DNA from: an uncultured Arenimonas sp.
Lineage (GTDB): Bacteria > Pseudomonadota > Gammaproteobacteria > Xanthomonadales > Xanthomonadaceae
Length of the DNA stretch: 64,000 bases
Direction of reading: 5' to 3'
NCBI GenBank assembly: GCA_946480565.1
Contig: CAMLKR010000001.1
Coordinates: 1-64,000 of the forward strand
The translations under genes were made by a program, and so were the position numbers. The notes beneath the pieces were generated by a model. The model was not told the DNA's origin. It searched no databases and saw nothing but the letters and a program-made list of their open reading frames with translations. Shown here in pieces: positions 25,645-33,458 of the stretch (its first letter is position 1; each line of letters begins with the position of its first letter).

Positions 25645-26682
25645 ATGCCCGACCCGCAGCCGCCGACCACCGACCAGCTCAGCACGCCCCTGGCCTGGGC
25701 CGATGCCCAGGGCCGGCTGCTGGGCTGCAATGCCGCCTTCGCCAGCTGGCTGGGCGTGAGCGCGCGCCGCCTGGCCGGCGTGGGCCTGTCCGAACTCGAT
25801 GCCGAGGCCGGGCGCCTGGACGAACTGCTGCCGCGCCTGCCTTCGTCGGGCGAGGCGGTGCGCGTGCGCCGCGCGCGCCTCGCCTTCCCGGGCGGCAGCG
25901 AACGTTTCGCGGACCTGTGGCTGGCGCGCGGCGAGGACGGCGGCCTGCGCCTGGAGGCGCACCTGGCCGAGGAATTCCCCGGCGAGGACCCCGCCACGGC
26001 CCTGCCCGCCGCGCTGTCGGCGGCACTGAAGGGACTGGCGCACGAGATCCGCAATCCACTGGCGGGCATGAAGGGTGCCGCGCAGCTGCTGGCGCGCCGC
26101 GTCGAGGGCGACGACACCCGCGAACTGGTGGACCTGATCGGCAGCGAAGTCGACCGGCTCGCGGCCCTGGTCGACCGCCTGCTGAACCCGGCGCCGCCGC
26201 GCGAGTTCGCGCCCACCAATATCCACGCGGTGCTCGAGCGCGTGCGCCAGCTGGCGGAGGTGGAGGCGGGCTGGGCGATCAAGCTGGTGCGCGACTTCGA
26301 CCCCTCGCTGCCGGAGTTTCCCGGTGACGCCGATCGCCTGGCCCAGGCGCTCTGGAACCTGGTGCGCAACGCGCTCGAATCCGGCGCGACGACGGTGCAG
26401 CTGCGCACCCGCGCCGAACACCACCTGCTGATCGGCGACAGCGCGCACCGCCTGGCCGTGCGCGTCGAGATCGCCGACGACGGCCGCGGCGTGCCCGAGG
26501 ACCTGGCCGAACGCATCTTCCTGCCCCTGGTCAGCGGCCGCGCCGAAGGCAGCGGGCTCGGCCTGCCCCTGGCCCAGCAGGTCGCCCGCGAACACCGGGG
26601 CTCCCTGAGCTACCGCTCAAGGCCGGGCCATACGGTTTTCACGCTGCTGATCCCGGTCCCGGACGAACCCGACCCCACCTGA
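25645..26682 (+). CDS. ntrB: Nitrogen regulation sensor kinase NtrB (NR(II))
   Basis: The 345-residue cytoplasmic kinase has an N-terminal PAS domain (about 12-95), the acceptor His133 in LAHEIRNPLAGMKGAAQLL, which is typical of NtrB, and a HATPase domain with NLVRNALESG and GSGLGLPLAQQV. It phosphorylates or dephosphorylates NtrC under control of PII. In most relatives ntrC follows directly. Here a palindromic repeat starts five bases after the stop, and ntrC is found only at 34534, about 7.9 kb further on. Confidence 0.92.
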   Translation: MPDPQPPTTDQLSTPLAWADAQGRLLGCNAAFASWLGVSARRLAGVGLSELDAEAGRLDELLPRLPSSGEAVRVRRARLAFPGGSERFADLWLARGEDGGLRLEAHLAEEFPGEDPATALPAALSAALKGLAHEIRNPLAGMKGAAQLLARRVEGDDTRELVDLIGSEVDRLAALVDRLLNPAPPREFAPTNIHAVLERVRQLAEVEAGWAIKLVRDFDPSLPEFPGDADRLAQALWNLVRNALESGATTVQLRTRAEHHLLIGDSAHRLAVRVEIADDGRGVPEDLAERIFLPLVSGRAEGSGLGLPLAQQVAREHRGSLSYRSRPGHTVFTLLIPVPDEPDPT

Positions 26683-26687
26683 TCCGC

Positions 26688-26751
26688 CCCCAAAATCCGG
26701 GGTCAGAGTCGATTTATCCAGATAAATCGACTCTGACCCCGGATTCTGGGG
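26688..26751. repeat. REP-like palindrome with GGGGTCAGAGT core
   Basis: Two 31-base arms (26688-26718 and 26721-26751) are inverted copies with one mismatch and a two-base loop. The arm contains atccggggtcagagtcgatt. A related palindrome occurs at 60620-60706. Elements with this core are widespread near REP-associated tyrosine transposases, but none is present here. It sits directly after ntrB. Confidence 0.8.
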
Positions 26752-26769
26752 CTTGTCGGGGCGGGAGTC

Positions 26770-26803
26770 ACTGTGCATACTGTGCCTAGCACAGAAGCAC
26801 AGT
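26770..26803. promoter_or_regulatory. Nested palindromic operator before the GntR gene
   Basis: The sequence has an outer pair actgtgc (26770-26776) and gcacagt (26797-26803) and an inner pair ctgtgc (26780-26785) and gcacag (26789-26794). It ends seven bases before the GTG start of the GntR regulator and is therefore likely to be its autoregulatory site. Confidence 0.75.
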
Positions 26804-26809
26804 GACCCC

Positions 26810-27232
26810 GTGAACCCCGAACTCTTCCTGTCCGCCAGCGATCCGCGGCCGATGTACCAGCAGATCGTCGACCAGGTCACCGCCAAGGTGATGGCCGGCG
26901 ACTGGACGGCCGGCCAGCCGCTGCCTTCGATCCGCGAACTGGCGGCGGCCAGCCGGGTCAGCGTGATCACGGTGCGCCGCGCCTACGAGGACCTCGAGCG
27001 CGCGGGCGTCATCGCCACCCGCCAGGGCAAGGGCTCGGTGGTGGCCGAACGCGCCGACCTGCCCACCGTGCTGATGCACGAGGAACTGCAGCGCCAGCTC
27101 GCCGCCCTGCTGGCCATCGCGGCCCGCCTGGGCCTGCCCCGCGGCGAACTGCACCGGCTGATCGACCAGGCCGCCGACCCCGACCCGGGCGCCGCGGCCG
27201 ACCCCACCACCCCGCAAGGATCCACGCCATGA
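26810..27232 (+). CDS. GntR/YtrA-family transcriptional regulator
   Basis: The 140-residue protein has an N-terminal winged helix (DPRPMYQQIVDQVTAKVMAGDWTAGQPLPSIRELAAASRVSVITVRRAYEDLERAGVI) and only a short C-terminal helical tail, the layout of YtrA-type GntR repressors that control ABC exporter operons. The GTG start is chosen because a longer frame would run through the operator. Its last four bases overlap the start of the ABC ATPase gene. Confidence 0.9.
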   Translation: MNPELFLSASDPRPMYQQIVDQVTAKVMAGDWTAGQPLPSIRELAAASRVSVITVRRAYEDLERAGVIATRQGKGSVVAERADLPTVLMHEELQRQLAALLAIAARLGLPRGELHRLIDQAADPDPGAAADPTTPQGSTP

Positions 27233-28113
27233 GCCTCGCCTTTTCCCTGACCGGCATCGCCAAGCGTTACCCGCACTTCGCGCTGCAGGACATCACGCTG
27301 GACCTGCCCGAGGGCCAGGTGATGGGCCTGGTCGGCGTGAATGGCGCCGGCAAGACCACCCTGCTGCGCCTGCTCACCGGCCTGGCTGCGGCCGACGCCG
27401 GTGAAGTGACCGTGCTCGGCCACCGCCTGCCCGAACACCAGGTCGCCGCCAAGCGCGACATCGGTTTCGCGTCCGAAGACATGCGCCTCTACCGTGGTCA
27501 GTCGCTGCGCTGGCACATGGACCTGGTGCGCGGCATCTACCCCGGCTGGGACGAAAGTTACGCCGCCGAACTGATCAAACGTTTCGAGATTCGCCCGGAA
27601 CAGACCTTGGGCGGCTTTTCGCACGGCCAGCGCGTCAAGGCCCTGCTGCTGCTGTGCCTGGCGCGCCGCCCGCGCCTGCTGCTGCTGGACGAACCCACCA
27701 CCGGGCTCGACCCGGTGGCGCGCATCGAAGTGCTGGAAGCCCTGGCCGACGTGCTGCGCGACGAAAGCCGCAGCGTGCTGTTCTCCTCGCACAACACCCA
27801 CGACGTCGAACAGCTTGCCGACACCATCACCTTCCTGCACAAGGGCCGGCTGGTGGCCTCGGACGACAAACACGCCTTCGTGGACCGCTGGCGCCGCGTG
27901 GTCTGCCAGGGCGCACTGCCAGCGGGCATCGAGGCCTGGCCGGAAATCGCCAGCGCCCGCGCCAACGGCAGCCTGGTCGAGATCAAGGCCCGCGCCTGGA
28001 CCGACGACCTGCCCGCGCGCCTGGCCGCCCAGGGCCTGCAGGTGCAGCGCAGCGATGCGATGGCCCTGGAAGACATCTTCATCACCGCCGTCCGCTCGGG
28101 AGCCGTGGCATGA
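27229..28113 (+). CDS. ABC transporter ATP-binding protein
   Basis: The 294-residue protein has Walker A GVNGAGKTT near residues 37-45, an ABC signature in the variant form FSHGQR, Walker B RLLLLDEPTTGLD, and the switch His in FSSHNTHD. A C-terminal extension of about 80 residues follows. It energises the permease encoded next, with which it overlaps by four bases (ATGA). YtrA-linked exporters of this type usually handle cell-envelope-active compounds; the substrate here is not known. Confidence 0.92.
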   Translation: MSLAFSLTGIAKRYPHFALQDITLDLPEGQVMGLVGVNGAGKTTLLRLLTGLAAADAGEVTVLGHRLPEHQVAAKRDIGFASEDMRLYRGQSLRWHMDLVRGIYPGWDESYAAELIKRFEIRPEQTLGGFSHGQRVKALLLLCLARRPRLLLLDEPTTGLDPVARIEVLEALADVLRDESRSVLFSSHNTHDVEQLADTITFLHKGRLVASDDKHAFVDRWRRVVCQGALPAGIEAWPEIASARANGSLVEIKARAWTDDLPARLAAQGLQVQRSDAMALEDIFITAVRSGAVA

Positions 28114-28787
28114 GCCTCAATACCTCCGTCATCCGCCTGCTGGTGCTCAAGGACTGGCAGCTGTTCCAGAAGCAGCTGGCCTTCTACACGCTGGCCGGCA
28201 TCGTCGCCCTGTGTTTCCTGGGGCTGGGCAAACCCTGGGCCTTCTACATCGGCTCGCTGATGCTGCTGATCGTGGTGGTGTCGGCCGCGTGTTTCTCCAT
28301 CTCGACCTCGCTGGTGGTCGAGCGCAAGGAACACACCCTGGCCTTCGTGATGAGCCTGCCGGTGTCGCCGCTGGATTTCACGGTGTCCAAGCTGGCCGGC
28401 AACCTGCTGACTTTCGGCGTGCCCTTCGTGGTGCTGCTGGGCGGCGCGTTGGCCCTGGTGATGTTCACGCCGCTGCCCGACGGGCTGTTCGTGTACACGC
28501 TGCTGATCTTCGCCTGGCTGCTGTTCGCCTATGCCGTCTCGCTGGCGGTGGCGATGTCGGTGGAGTCCGAAGGCTGGGCCACGTTCGCGATGATCGGCTC
28601 GATGGTGATGATCAACCCCTACATCATGGGCTTGGCGCAACTCGACGCCGTGCGCACCTACACCAGCAAGGACGCGATCGTGTGGACCACGCCGACCGTG
28701 GCGATCATGGGCACGCTGACCCTGCTCGCGCTGGCGGTGATCGGCCTCACCACCTGGCATCACGCCCGCAAGCCGGCGTTCTACTGA
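28110..28787 (+). CDS. ABC-2 type transporter permease
   Basis: The 225-residue protein has six hydrophobic helices (about 22-40, 44-65, 100-125, 130-155, 160-180 and 195-218) and no soluble domain. It has the ABC-2 exporter feel, with SLVVERKEHTLAFVMSLPVSPLDFTVSKL, a coupling helix typical of this family. It is coupled to the ATPase gene by a four-base overlap, and the acyltransferase gene starts five bases after its stop. Confidence 0.88.
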   Translation: MSLNTSVIRLLVLKDWQLFQKQLAFYTLAGIVALCFLGLGKPWAFYIGSLMLLIVVVSAACFSISTSLVVERKEHTLAFVMSLPVSPLDFTVSKLAGNLLTFGVPFVVLLGGALALVMFTPLPDGLFVYTLLIFAWLLFAYAVSLAVAMSVESEGWATFAMIGSMVMINPYIMGLAQLDAVRTYTSKDAIVWTTPTVAIMGTLTLLALAVIGLTTWHHARKPAFY

Positions 28788-28791
28788 AGCC

Positions 28792-29931
28792 ATGACCGCG
28801 GGCGCGGCGCAGGAGCGCCTGCACTACCTCGACCACCTGCGCGCGCTGGCCATGCTGGCCGGCGTGTTCTTCCACGCCGCGCTGGCCTACAGCCCGCTGA
28901 TGAGCGGCTTCTTCCCGACCGCCGACCGGCAGAACAGCGCCTGGGTGGACGGCTTCGCCTGGGCCCTGCACCTGGTCCGCATGCCGTTGTTCTTCCTGGT
29001 GGCGGGCTTCTTCGCCGCCTGGGTGCTGGAAAAACGCGGCGGCGCCGCGCTGCTGCGCCAGCGCGTGCGGCGCATCCTGCTGCCCTTCCTGGTGGCCTGG
29101 CCGCTGGTATTCATCACGTTGTCGGCGGGAATCGTCTGGGCCGCGGACAACGTGCAGCATCCCTCGGCCCTGCTGGCCATGGTGCGCGCGTGGATGCAGA
29201 TGCCCGACCCGCCCCAGGGCCCGCCGCCGACCACGATGCACCTGTGGTTCCTGTACTACCTGCTGCTGTTCGGCGTGCTGCACTGGGTGCTGCGCACCTT
29301 CGCCCTGGGCAGGCTCGGGCGCTGGCTGATGGCGCGGCCGGTGGGTTTGCTGTTGCTGGGACTGCCGCTGCTGATCTGGTCCGCGCTGGCCACCGTCAGC
29401 GCGCCGCACCCGGCGCCGGAAAGTTTCCTGCCGCAGTTCTGGGCCATCGTGTTCTACGGCGCCTTCTTCGCGCTGGGTGTCTTCCTGCAGGGCCAGCCCG
29501 ACTGGCTGGACCGCGCGCGCCGGCATGTGCCTTGGATGGTCGCCGCGTGCGTCGTGCTGTACGCCGTCTTCCTGTGGCGCCTGTCGGTGGAACTGCCGAC
29601 GGCGGTGGATCCGCGGGTGCCGCCGGTCGCGGGCTGGGGTATCGCTGCGCTTGAAGCCTGCCTCGCCGTCTGGGGCACGGTGCTCTGCCTGCTCGCGGGC
29701 CGGCGTTGGCTCGATCGCCCCAACCCCGTGCTCCGCTACTTCGCACAGAGCTCGTACTGGACCTACCTGCTGCACCTGCCGCTGCTGTTCGCGGTCCAGT
29801 ACCTGCTGATGGACCTCGAATGGCACTGGCTGCTGAAGTTCGCGGTGGCCTCCGCCGCCACGCTGGCGGGCTGCCTGCTCAGCTACCAGGGGCTGGTGCG
29901 GCATACGCCGCTGCGGCGGTTCGTGGGCTGA
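28792..29931 (+). CDS. Acyltransferase-3 family membrane protein (OpgC-like)
   Basis: The 379-residue protein has about ten membrane helices and the acyltransferase-3 signature at the N-terminus (YLDHLRALAMLAGVFFHA, then LFFLVAGFFAAW and RVRRILLPFLV). This subgroup resembles OpgC/MdoC, which adds succinyl groups to osmoregulated periplasmic glucans. It could modify an envelope glycan. Five bases after the permease gene, it is probably the fourth gene of the GntR-controlled operon. Confidence 0.8.
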   Translation: MTAGAAQERLHYLDHLRALAMLAGVFFHAALAYSPLMSGFFPTADRQNSAWVDGFAWALHLVRMPLFFLVAGFFAAWVLEKRGGAALLRQRVRRILLPFLVAWPLVFITLSAGIVWAADNVQHPSALLAMVRAWMQMPDPPQGPPPTTMHLWFLYYLLLFGVLHWVLRTFALGRLGRWLMARPVGLLLLGLPLLIWSALATVSAPHPAPESFLPQFWAIVFYGAFFALGVFLQGQPDWLDRARRHVPWMVAACVVLYAVFLWRLSVELPTAVDPRVPPVAGWGIAALEACLAVWGTVLCLLAGRRWLDRPNPVLRYFAQSSYWTYLLHLPLLFAVQYLLMDLEWHWLLKFAVASAATLAGCLLSYQGLVRHTPLRRFVG

Positions 29932-29950
29932 ACCGGCCGCCGCGCCGCTT

Positions 29951-30433
29951 TCAGTCGGACGTGTCGTCCGGACCCGGGGCGCCGGGCTTGCCGGTGTTCA
30001 CGTAGCCCTGCCCGCCGCCCTGGCCGTAGTCGCGCTGGCGGCCGTCGAAGTCGGGGGGTGCGGAGTCGACGTCTTCCTGTGCCGCGTCTTCGTTGTTCTT
30101 TCGCGGCGGCCTGGCATCACCTGCGCCGCGCTCGCCGGGTTCGCGCAGCGCAGCGTCCCTCGCAGCGTCCTGCGCCGCCTGCTGACCCGGCGGGTCGTCG
30201 GGGCCGCCGTCGTAGCTGCGGTCGGCGGTCTGCTGGGCCTGCGATCCGGGGTCGGTGTCGCGTCCGCCGCGGCGGGGATTCGCCTCGCCCCAGCCCTCTG
30301 CATCCACGCGCGGCCCGTGCGGCTCCGCGTAACCGCCGTCGGCGAGGGTGCCGCCTGCCTTCGGGGAGTGGCGCTCGTCGGCGGAAGGAGACGCCGTGGT
30401 GTCGGGATTGCGATGGCGCGGGGGATTGCCCAT
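29951..30433 (-). CDS. Disordered hydrophilic protein, 160 aa, sigma-54 promoter
   Basis: I recognise no family. The 160-residue product has almost no hydrophobic residues; it is rich in D, G, P, R, Q and N (GGPDDPPGQQAAQDAARDAAL, PPRKNNEDAAQED) and should be unfolded in solution. It resembles stress-protective disordered proteins in composition only. Its start has GGAG nine bases upstream, and the predicted leader from a near-perfect sigma-54 site is 42 bases. It is the only such site outside the first 18 kb and ties this gene to the stress regulon. Confidence 0.65.
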   Translation of the reverse strand: MGNPPRHRNPDTTASPSADERHSPKAGGTLADGGYAEPHGPRVDAEGWGEANPRRGGRDTDPGSQAQQTADRSYDGGPDDPPGQQAAQDAARDAALREPGERGAGDARPPRKNNEDAAQEDVDSAPPDFDGRQRDYGQGGGQGYVNTGKPGAPGPDDTSD

Positions 30434-30485
30434 CTGGTCTGCTCCGATGCGAAGCCGGCGTGGGGCCGGTGCTCGAAGAAGGCGC

Positions 30486-30502
30486 TGCAACAGGCGTGCC
30501 AA
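30486..30502 (-). promoter_or_regulatory. Sigma-54 promoter of the disordered protein gene
   Basis: The minus strand reads TTGGCACGCCTGTTGCA, a perfect match to YTGGCACG-N4-TTGCW. The predicted start is near 30475. Confidence 0.85.
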
Positions 30503-30702
30503 CATTCCGCCCCGCCTGGGTGGACTTCACGAGGGACCGCCGGCGCCCGATCCTGCAGATTGCAAGGGCATCCTGCCGGACGAGGCCCGCGCGTTCCGTA
30601 GGCGAACGTCCCCTTTCCGCGGGGCCGGTGAATCCAGACGCCCCCGACCGCGCATCCAAGCCCCCGAAGCGCTGAACCTCAGCGCACCCCGGGAGCCGGG
30701 AA

Positions 30703-32184
30703 ATGAAAACGATCGATGCGATTGGACGCACGCTGTGGGTCCTCGCCCTGGCGGCGGCCCTGGCCTGGACCCCCGCCGCCGCGACCGAACCCGCGCCCGT
30801 GCGCGGGCCGGACGGCGTGCTGGAGGAACAGGCCGCCCGCTTCTGGCAGGCCGTGTCCGCGCCGGCGCACGAACGCCAGGCCCTGCTGGAGCGCCATTTC
30901 AGCCCCGGCATGCGCGAGCGCAACGGCGACGCGCAACTGCTGGAAACCCTGGCCATGCTTTCCGAAGCCTTGGGCCCGGACCTGGCGACCTTGCCGGAAC
31001 CCCGGGTGATCCCGGGCACGGAAGGCCCCGGCGGCGAGCTGCAGTACACGCTGCCGGGCGGCCGGCGCCTGTCGCTCACGCTGGTCGTGACCGCGGGCGA
31101 AGCACCCCGGATCGATCGTTTCGGCCTGCGGCCGCTGCCGCCTGAAGTGGCCGCGGTGACACCGGAGCAGCTGCCCGCGGTCATCGCGCAGCGGATCAAG
31201 GCCGACTCCGAAGCCGGCCGGTTCTCGGGCGCCGTGCTGGTGGCGCGCGGCGATCAAGTGATCCACGCCGAGGTCGTCGGCCTGGCGGATCGCAGGACCG
31301 GACGCGCCAACACCCTGGATACGCCGATCAACCTGGGCTCGATCAACAAGATGTTCACCGGCATCGCCATCGCCCAGCTGCAGGCGCAGGGCAAGCTGGA
31401 CTGGCAGGACACCGTCGGCCGGCACCTGCCCGATTTCCCGAACGCGACGATCCGCGACCACGTGACGATCCACCAGCTGCTCACCCACACGTCCGGGGTC
31501 GGCGACTACTTCAACTCCGCGCACGCCGAGCGCAGGCACGAGCTCGACACCCAGCGGGAATTCCTGGAAACCTTCGTGGACGAACCGCTGCGGTTCGAGC
31601 CGGGCAAGGGCTTGGAATACAGCAATGGGGGCCCCGTCATCCTGGGCCTGATCATCGAGGCGGTCAGCGGCAGCGACTACTACCAGTACATCCGCGACCA
31701 CGTTTACCGGCCGGCCGGCATGGCGCACGCCGACCACTACCGCAGCGACGACGTCGCCGCCGGGTTTGCGATCGGCTACCTCAAGGACGACGCAGGCGCC
31801 TGGCAGGACAACGGCAGCGAGCTGAGCCTGCGCGGATCCGCGTCCGGCGGCGGCTACGCCTCCGCCCGCGACCTGTTCGCCTTCTCGCGGGCCCTGGCGA
31901 AGGAGCGCCTGCTGCCGCGGGCCCGGCTCGAGACCCTGTGGACGCCGCACCAGCAGACCGGGCCCATGGGATACGGCTATCTTTCCAGCATCGGCGGCAC
32001 GCCCGGGCACCGCTGGGTGGGCCACAACGGCGGCGCGCCGGGCATATCGGCCGAGTTCGCCCACTACCCCGACGATGACCTGGTGGTGATCGTGCTGGCC
32101 AACCAGGACCGCGGCGCGGAAGCCATGGGCGAGTGGCTGCGCGCACAGGTGGAAGCCTCCCTTTTCGAGACCAGCGAACCATGA
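30703..32184 (+). CDS. Exported serine hydrolase (class C beta-lactamase-like)
   Basis: The 493-residue precursor has a signal peptide (about 1-27, cut after PAAA). After a 130-residue N-terminal domain lies the beta-lactamase/DD-peptidase fold (about 155-485) with the SxxK nucleophile motif in GSINKMF, the YSN motif in LEYSNGGPV, and HNGG in place of KTG. Members are periplasmic esterases or peptidases; true beta-lactamase activity is unlikely. It heads a unit with a small membrane protein, an ECF sigma factor and a probable anti-sigma factor. Confidence 0.85.
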   Translation: MKTIDAIGRTLWVLALAAALAWTPAAATEPAPVRGPDGVLEEQAARFWQAVSAPAHERQALLERHFSPGMRERNGDAQLLETLAMLSEALGPDLATLPEPRVIPGTEGPGGELQYTLPGGRRLSLTLVVTAGEAPRIDRFGLRPLPPEVAAVTPEQLPAVIAQRIKADSEAGRFSGAVLVARGDQVIHAEVVGLADRRTGRANTLDTPINLGSINKMFTGIAIAQLQAQGKLDWQDTVGRHLPDFPNATIRDHVTIHQLLTHTSGVGDYFNSAHAERRHELDTQREFLETFVDEPLRFEPGKGLEYSNGGPVILGLIIEAVSGSDYYQYIRDHVYRPAGMAHADHYRSDDVAAGFAIGYLKDDAGAWQDNGSELSLRGSASGGGYASARDLFAFSRALAKERLLPRARLETLWTPHQQTGPMGYGYLSSIGGTPGHRWVGHNGGAPGISAEFAHYPDDDLVVIVLANQDRGAEAMGEWLRAQVEASLFETSEP

Positions 32185-32198
32185 CCGGAGCAGACCCC

Positions 32199-32576
32199 AT
32201 GGAGATCCTTCCCGTCCTGATCATCCCGGCGGCGATCATGCTGCCGCCGGTGCTGATCACCGCCCTGGTGCTGCGCTACCGCCGCACCCGCGCCGAGATG
32301 CGCTACCGCTTCCTGCTGCAGCTGGCCGAAGCCGGCGTCGCGCTGCCCGCCACCCTGCCGGGGGAAGCGGCGCCGCAGGACTGCGACCGCCGCCGCGCGC
32401 TGGTGCTGCTGGCCGGCGGCATCGGCCTGGGCCTGATGCTGGTCGCGCTGCCGCTCGAATTCCCCCGCGGCCATCGCGTGGCGGAACTCTGGGGCCTGGG
32501 CATCCTGCCGGTGATGCTGGGCCTGGGTTACCTGGGCAACTGGTATCTGTCCCGGCGCGGAAGCGCGAATGGGTGA
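32199..32576 (+). CDS. Small membrane protein (DUF6249-like)
   Basis: The 125-residue protein has three hydrophobic helices (about 3-25, 68-83 and 95-115) and a cytoplasmic loop rich in charged residues. It resembles small membrane proteins seen next to ECF sigma genes. The ATG at 32199 has ggag at a good distance; another ATG at 32181 overlaps the upstream stop and is also possible. Its end overlaps the ECF gene by eight bases. Confidence 0.65.
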   Translation: MEILPVLIIPAAIMLPPVLITALVLRYRRTRAEMRYRFLLQLAEAGVALPATLPGEAAPQDCDRRRALVLLAGGIGLGLMLVALPLEFPRGHRVAELWGLGILPVMLGLGYLGNWYLSRRGSANG

Positions 32577-33123
32577 CGGCGATGCGCAGGCGCGCATCGA
32601 CGCGGCCCTGGTCGCCAGGGCCCGGCAACCGGACGGCGCCCCCGCCTTCGAACAACTGGTGCGACGGCACCAGGGGCTGGTGCGCGCGCAACTGCGCCGG
32701 CTGCTGGGCGACGACCCCGCCCAGGCCGACGACCTGGCGCAGGAGGTGTTCGTCCTGGCCTGGCGCAAGCTGGACCAGTTCCGCGGCGAATCGCGCTTCG
32801 GCACCTGGCTGTACCGCATCACCTATGCGTGTTTCCTGCAGCACCTGCGCGGCCGCGGCGGGCGTTTGCCGCAGGGGCAGGTCTTGGACGAAGACGATGC
32901 GCCCGGCACGGACGGGCCGGGCCCCGAATGGGGCCTCGACCTGGACGCCGCGCTGCGCCGGTTGTCCATCAACCAGCGCGCGGCCCTGCTGTACTGCGTG
33001 CAGCTGGAATTCACCCACGAGGAGGCGGCCGTGGTGCTGGACATGCCGCTGGGCAGCGTGAAAACGCATGTGGCGCGCGGCAAGGCCCGGCTGCGGCAAC
33101 TCCTCAAGGACTGGGCACCCTGA
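32569..33123 (+). CDS. ECF RNA polymerase sigma factor
   Basis: The 184-residue protein has sigma region 2 (about 25-95: FEQLVRRHQGLVRAQLRRLLGD, DDLAQEVFVLAWRKLDQFRGESRFGTWLYRI) and region 4 (about 125-180: LSINQRAALLYCVQLEFTHEEAAVVLDMPLGSVKTHVARGKARL), joined by a short acidic linker. It directs transcription of a small regulon, often its own operon. The probable anti-sigma gene follows 10 bases later. Confidence 0.93.
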   Translation: MGDGDAQARIDAALVARARQPDGAPAFEQLVRRHQGLVRAQLRRLLGDDPAQADDLAQEVFVLAWRKLDQFRGESRFGTWLYRITYACFLQHLRGRGGRLPQGQVLDEDDAPGTDGPGPEWGLDLDAALRRLSINQRAALLYCVQLEFTHEEAAVVLDMPLGSVKTHVARGKARLRQLLKDWAP

Positions 33124-33133
33124 GACCAAGGCA

Positions 33134-33448
33134 ATGACTGACCTCGACGACCAGAAGCTCGACGATCTGCTGCGCCGGCAGTTCCCCGGCGCCGTCGCGG
33201 ACGACGGCTTCACGGCGCGCGTGATGCGCGCGCTGCCGCCGCGCCGCCAGCCGCGGTCCTGGCTGGTGCCGGGCGCCGCGGTGGCCGGCAGCCTGCTGGC
33301 CTGGCTGGCCCTGATGCCGTCGCCGGTCTGGCAGCAGGCGGCGCGCGAGTGGCTGGCGGGTGACCCCGGCGCCGCGACCGCCGGCATCGCCGTGCTGCTG
33401 CTGGCGATGACCCTGGCCGGCTGCGCGTGGTCGCTGGAAGAGAACTAG
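33134..33448 (+). CDS. Probable anti-sigma factor (small membrane protein)
   Basis: The 104-residue protein has a soluble N-terminal part of about 40 residues (LDDLLRRQFPGAVADDGFTARVMRALPP, as in DUF5056-like and anti-sigma proteins) and two membrane helices (about 45-62 and 82-100). Location directly after the ECF gene suggests that the N-terminal part binds the sigma factor. No zinc-binding (ZAS) motif is present. Confidence 0.65.
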   Translation: MTDLDDQKLDDLLRRQFPGAVADDGFTARVMRALPPRRQPRSWLVPGAAVAGSLLAWLALMPSPVWQQAAREWLAGDPGAATAGIAVLLLAMTLAGCAWSLEEN

Positions 33449-33458
33449 CTGGCGCGCA

